Source: Chondrilla cf. caribensis
Lineage: Eukaryota; Porifera; Demospongiae; Chondrillida; Chondrillidae
Assembly (NCBI GenBank): GCA_964020155.1
Contig: OZ026564.1
Span: forward strand, 3,946,223 to 4,010,222
Direction: 5' to 3'
Length of the DNA: 64,000 nucleotides
In this document: positions 61,515 to 64,000 of the stretch, in pieces
How positions within the stretch are numbered: position 1 is the stretch's first letter
How the letters are laid out: every line of letters begins with the position of its first letter
Notes under the pieces: model-generated
Told to the model about the DNA's origin: nothing
Seen by the model: the letters and a program-made list of their open reading frames with translations, nothing else
The model's database searches: none
Made by a program: the position numbers and the translations under genes

Positions 61515-63884
61515 ATGACGTCCTATTTAGTGTGCTTTTTGTATTTCGGGGTGATATTACTACTTGCCACAGGTGAGTAAAACGGGTTCGTGGCTCGTGT
61601 ACATACATACATACAGGCGGGGGAAACTCATCAAATACCTCTTCAACGCAGCTTAATGTGTACGTTGGACGGTTTAAATGTGTTACTATTGACTGAGCGT
61701 GTTCACTGACGAAGTGAAACCCGCCCAACCGTTTCACTATTAAAGTTTACACGATTCGAGTATGAATGGCGCCACAAGAGCGCCAAACGAGCGAAAATAG
61801 GTAGTTTATATAACTGTTAACGGTATTTTAGTCAATATTCTTGAGAATTAACTTGTAATTAGGATGAATTGGGCCATATCAAAGTAGTAGTGTGTCGTCG
61901 AACCTCGATCTAATGGTGCGAGCACGCCCACTGCCCAACCCACTTCCGCTGCTGCGAGAGCCAGTCATGAACGTTTGTTTGTCTCTTGCCCTGGTATGTG
62001 TGTCATTGAAGATGTACTTCTACCTTCCTGTTATAGGTCCAAATCAGAGAGTATCAATGGCCAACAAGGTTGGGAACAAACTGAGTGGTGTCTATATTAG
62101 TATTTCTTTGGACTCCTTGGTTTCTGTGACAGAGGTCACCAAAGATGATAAGGTGACATCGAAGAATGTTGGATACCTCAGTCATAGGCAGCGAATGAGA
62201 TCACCGTGTGTTTCCTGTCCCCATGGTTACAATAGTCTTTGGACCAATGTGACCAATCAGCTGATCGTTCCCGATGTCAATGCCCTCCAGATTGTCAACG
62301 AGGATGGAACGTATGACAAAACAGTGACGCTGAAAAACTGTGATCCTTACTCCATGCACACTGTCTTACACGACCACTCCATACTGTGGGTACTGTGTAA
62401 TCCGGTAGGAAATGAGGCTCGGGTGTATCGTGTTTCACTGATGAATTTGACTACCGAAGATCCATTTACCGTCCGTTCGAACTTAGATCCATTTTTATCT
62501 CAAGTTGGTGAGATTTTCGAGCGAGGAGGAACTGTGCATGTCATTCTGGCCACAGCGAATGATCTCATGTATGCATCGCAGGATACTCCAGAGGCAGATC
62601 CAATTCCTTTTCTTTCATGTTTGAGTGTTTTGAGGATAACTGAATTCAATGATTATAATGGGGGGAATTTTCTAATCGAATGTGGGAACAGTACAAGCCA
62701 AACAGTTTTGAATACTTACCTCTGTGACTATGATTTCGAGTGTTCCGATGTTCATCTTCGTTCAGGGCGAACGCTTGGGAAGATCATCACTTCTGATGAT
62801 GTTTCGATCCTTGCCAGTGTTGCACCCAGTGGGATCGATATTCTGGAGCAGGCTCAAGGTCGTGTTATTCGAGTCTTACCGTCATCCAATCACAAGTTCC
62901 ATGACGCATACATTGAGAGCGTTGCAGGTTCCCACCTGATGGTGTACAGCGACAAGGGAGGAAAGGTCCATCTTTACGACATATCCACGGCCCTGAATGG
63001 TGAAGACGTCTCGTCTCAGACAATCGAAGGAGACTATGTCACTTGTAAGGATTGCAGTGGTCTTGTCAGGATCAGAGAGGGGTACTTTGCGACAGCAACT
63101 GACTCAGAAGGAGTGGCATGGTTTTCAATTGTACCTCCCAAACTACTTCGCCCTTCAGTAGATATCAAAGCCGATCGTTTGGCATACTCTTCTTCACAGT
63201 TACCAAATCAGGATGTCAATCTATCAGATACAGTAGTAATTATTATTATTGTAGGTGTTGTCATTGTGAGTGTGGTTGCTGTTGGAATCATTTCACTTTT
63301 ATTGGTCATTGTGATACTTCGCCGGAAGAAAAAGTCAAAGTAAGCTATATGTTACCTGTTGAATGCCTTCTTATCTGTGTCTGTACAAACGTTGACATGC
63401 AACTGTTTATATGCTAGTGTTTGAGTCAGTGCATGAGAATAGATACTTCATATCGAAATTGTGTGTACAGTAGGAGTATGTAAGCAGTGTCCTTTTGACT
63501 ATTTCCATTATTTTCTTTGTCTTTTCTTTCTTGTCTTGACTTGTAGTTTTAATTTGTGTATAACTGTATCATACGCACATGTAATACATGATGTGTAAGT
63601 ATTTAGTATTATTTTTGATGTTTAGCTGTAGAGAGGAACCCCCTGTGGTCCACTTGGTACAATGCCAACAACCAACGGATGAACATGGACGAGTTCCCGG
63701 GCAAATTGCCGCGTCAAACCCCATTGCCTTCAATGTGGACCTTGGAGTGTTGCCCCCGCCTCGGGAAACTGAGGACCATACAGAGGCTCAGCCTAGGGTT
63801 GGCAAGGACGAAGGTTTTATGGTTACTAACAACGGCAAGGAAGGCACCAAGGACGGCAGAGGACCAATTCCAGGTCATCCGTGA
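61515..63884 (+). CDS. Receptor R6: short form related to R4
   Basis: Three exons: 61515-61572, 62037-63339, 63626-63884; 1620 nt, 539 aa. The ectodomain and TM (about 418-445, very Val/Ile-rich, then RRKKKSK) are of the R4 type; CVSCPHGYN and CKDCSGL landmarks present. The tail exon is homologous to R4's extra exon (HLVQCQQPTDEHGRVPGQIA) but runs past R4's donor position and ends at TGA at 63884. No ZU5 or death domain lies in the remaining 114 bp. Because the window ends, an alternative splice into further exons cannot be excluded. Confidence 0.75.
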
Positions 63885-63954
63885 TGAACTAGGTGCATGG
63901 ATATTTACAACTAGTGTAGTTTCTTTCATTTTTTTATTTTTTTAAATTAAATTG

Positions 63955-63956
<2 letters not shown>

Positions 63957-63997
<41 letters not shown>
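63957..63997. repeat. (AT)n microsatellite at window edge
   Basis: AT dinucleotide run 70 bp after the R6 stop. Confidence 0.95.
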
Positions 63998-63999
<2 letters not shown>

Positions 64000-64000
64000 G

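Noticed and set aside
63679..63945. Overlapping frame in the R6 tail exon
   Set aside because: Out of frame with the spliced receptor and without support; the homologous R4 exon fixes the correct frame.

Overview
This is eukaryotic (metazoan) nuclear DNA. The genes have short GT-AG introns, the intergenic DNA is full of long (TG)n/(CA)n tracts and miniature inverted-repeat elements, and the proteins include animal-type ZU5 plus death-domain receptors. No RNA genes, operons or prokaryotic signals were seen. A non-bilaterian marine invertebrate such as a demosponge would fit, because death-domain families are expanded there, but the sequence alone does not prove the phylum.

The main content is a tandem family of six single-pass membrane proteins on the + strand, here R1 to R6: R1 5434-11307, R2 14284-19046, R3 23555-26114, R4 39750-45730, R5 48268-50664, R6 61515-63884. 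Each has a signal-peptide exon, one large exon for a Cys-containing, N-glycosylation-rich ectodomain (probably beta-propeller-like) plus the transmembrane helix, and then a cytoplasmic part. R1, R2 and R4 continue through a ZU5 exon, two exons that may form a UPA-like module, linker exons, and a last exon encoding a death domain. Exon phases agree across all three and the spliced lengths are divisible by three. R3, R5 and R6 stop shortly after the membrane and lack ZU5 and death domains, so they resemble decoy or co-receptor forms.

Upstream of R2, R3 and R5, head to head and separated by only 160-170 bp, lies a two-exon SLC25 mitochondrial carrier gene on the - strand. Only the first carrier (13012-14119) is intact. 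The other two share a CGA-to-TGA nonsense change, and the second also carries a retrotransposon fragment that itself contains a Mutator-like element. Each carrier block begins with a copied 3' tail of the CENP-B/Brinker-type HTH gene at 2886-4439 followed by a TG tract, which marks how the block spread.

A larger duplication repeats the order R3 - spacer - satellite arrays - radical SAM gene - R4 as R5 - spacer - satellite arrays - radical SAM gene - R6. The satellites are a ~189-bp hairpin-bearing unit (in both orientations) and a ~360-bp unit. Both radical SAM copies carry the same in-frame TAG in an otherwise intact reading frame. Comparing the duplicates gives empty and filled sites for several mobile elements, so their ends and target duplications can be read directly.

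Left end (1-2500): TG tracts, an imperfect inverted repeat, a TA-flanked MITE and a possible first exon of a methyltransferase-like gene on the - strand. Right end: R6 followed by an (AT)n tract at the window edge.
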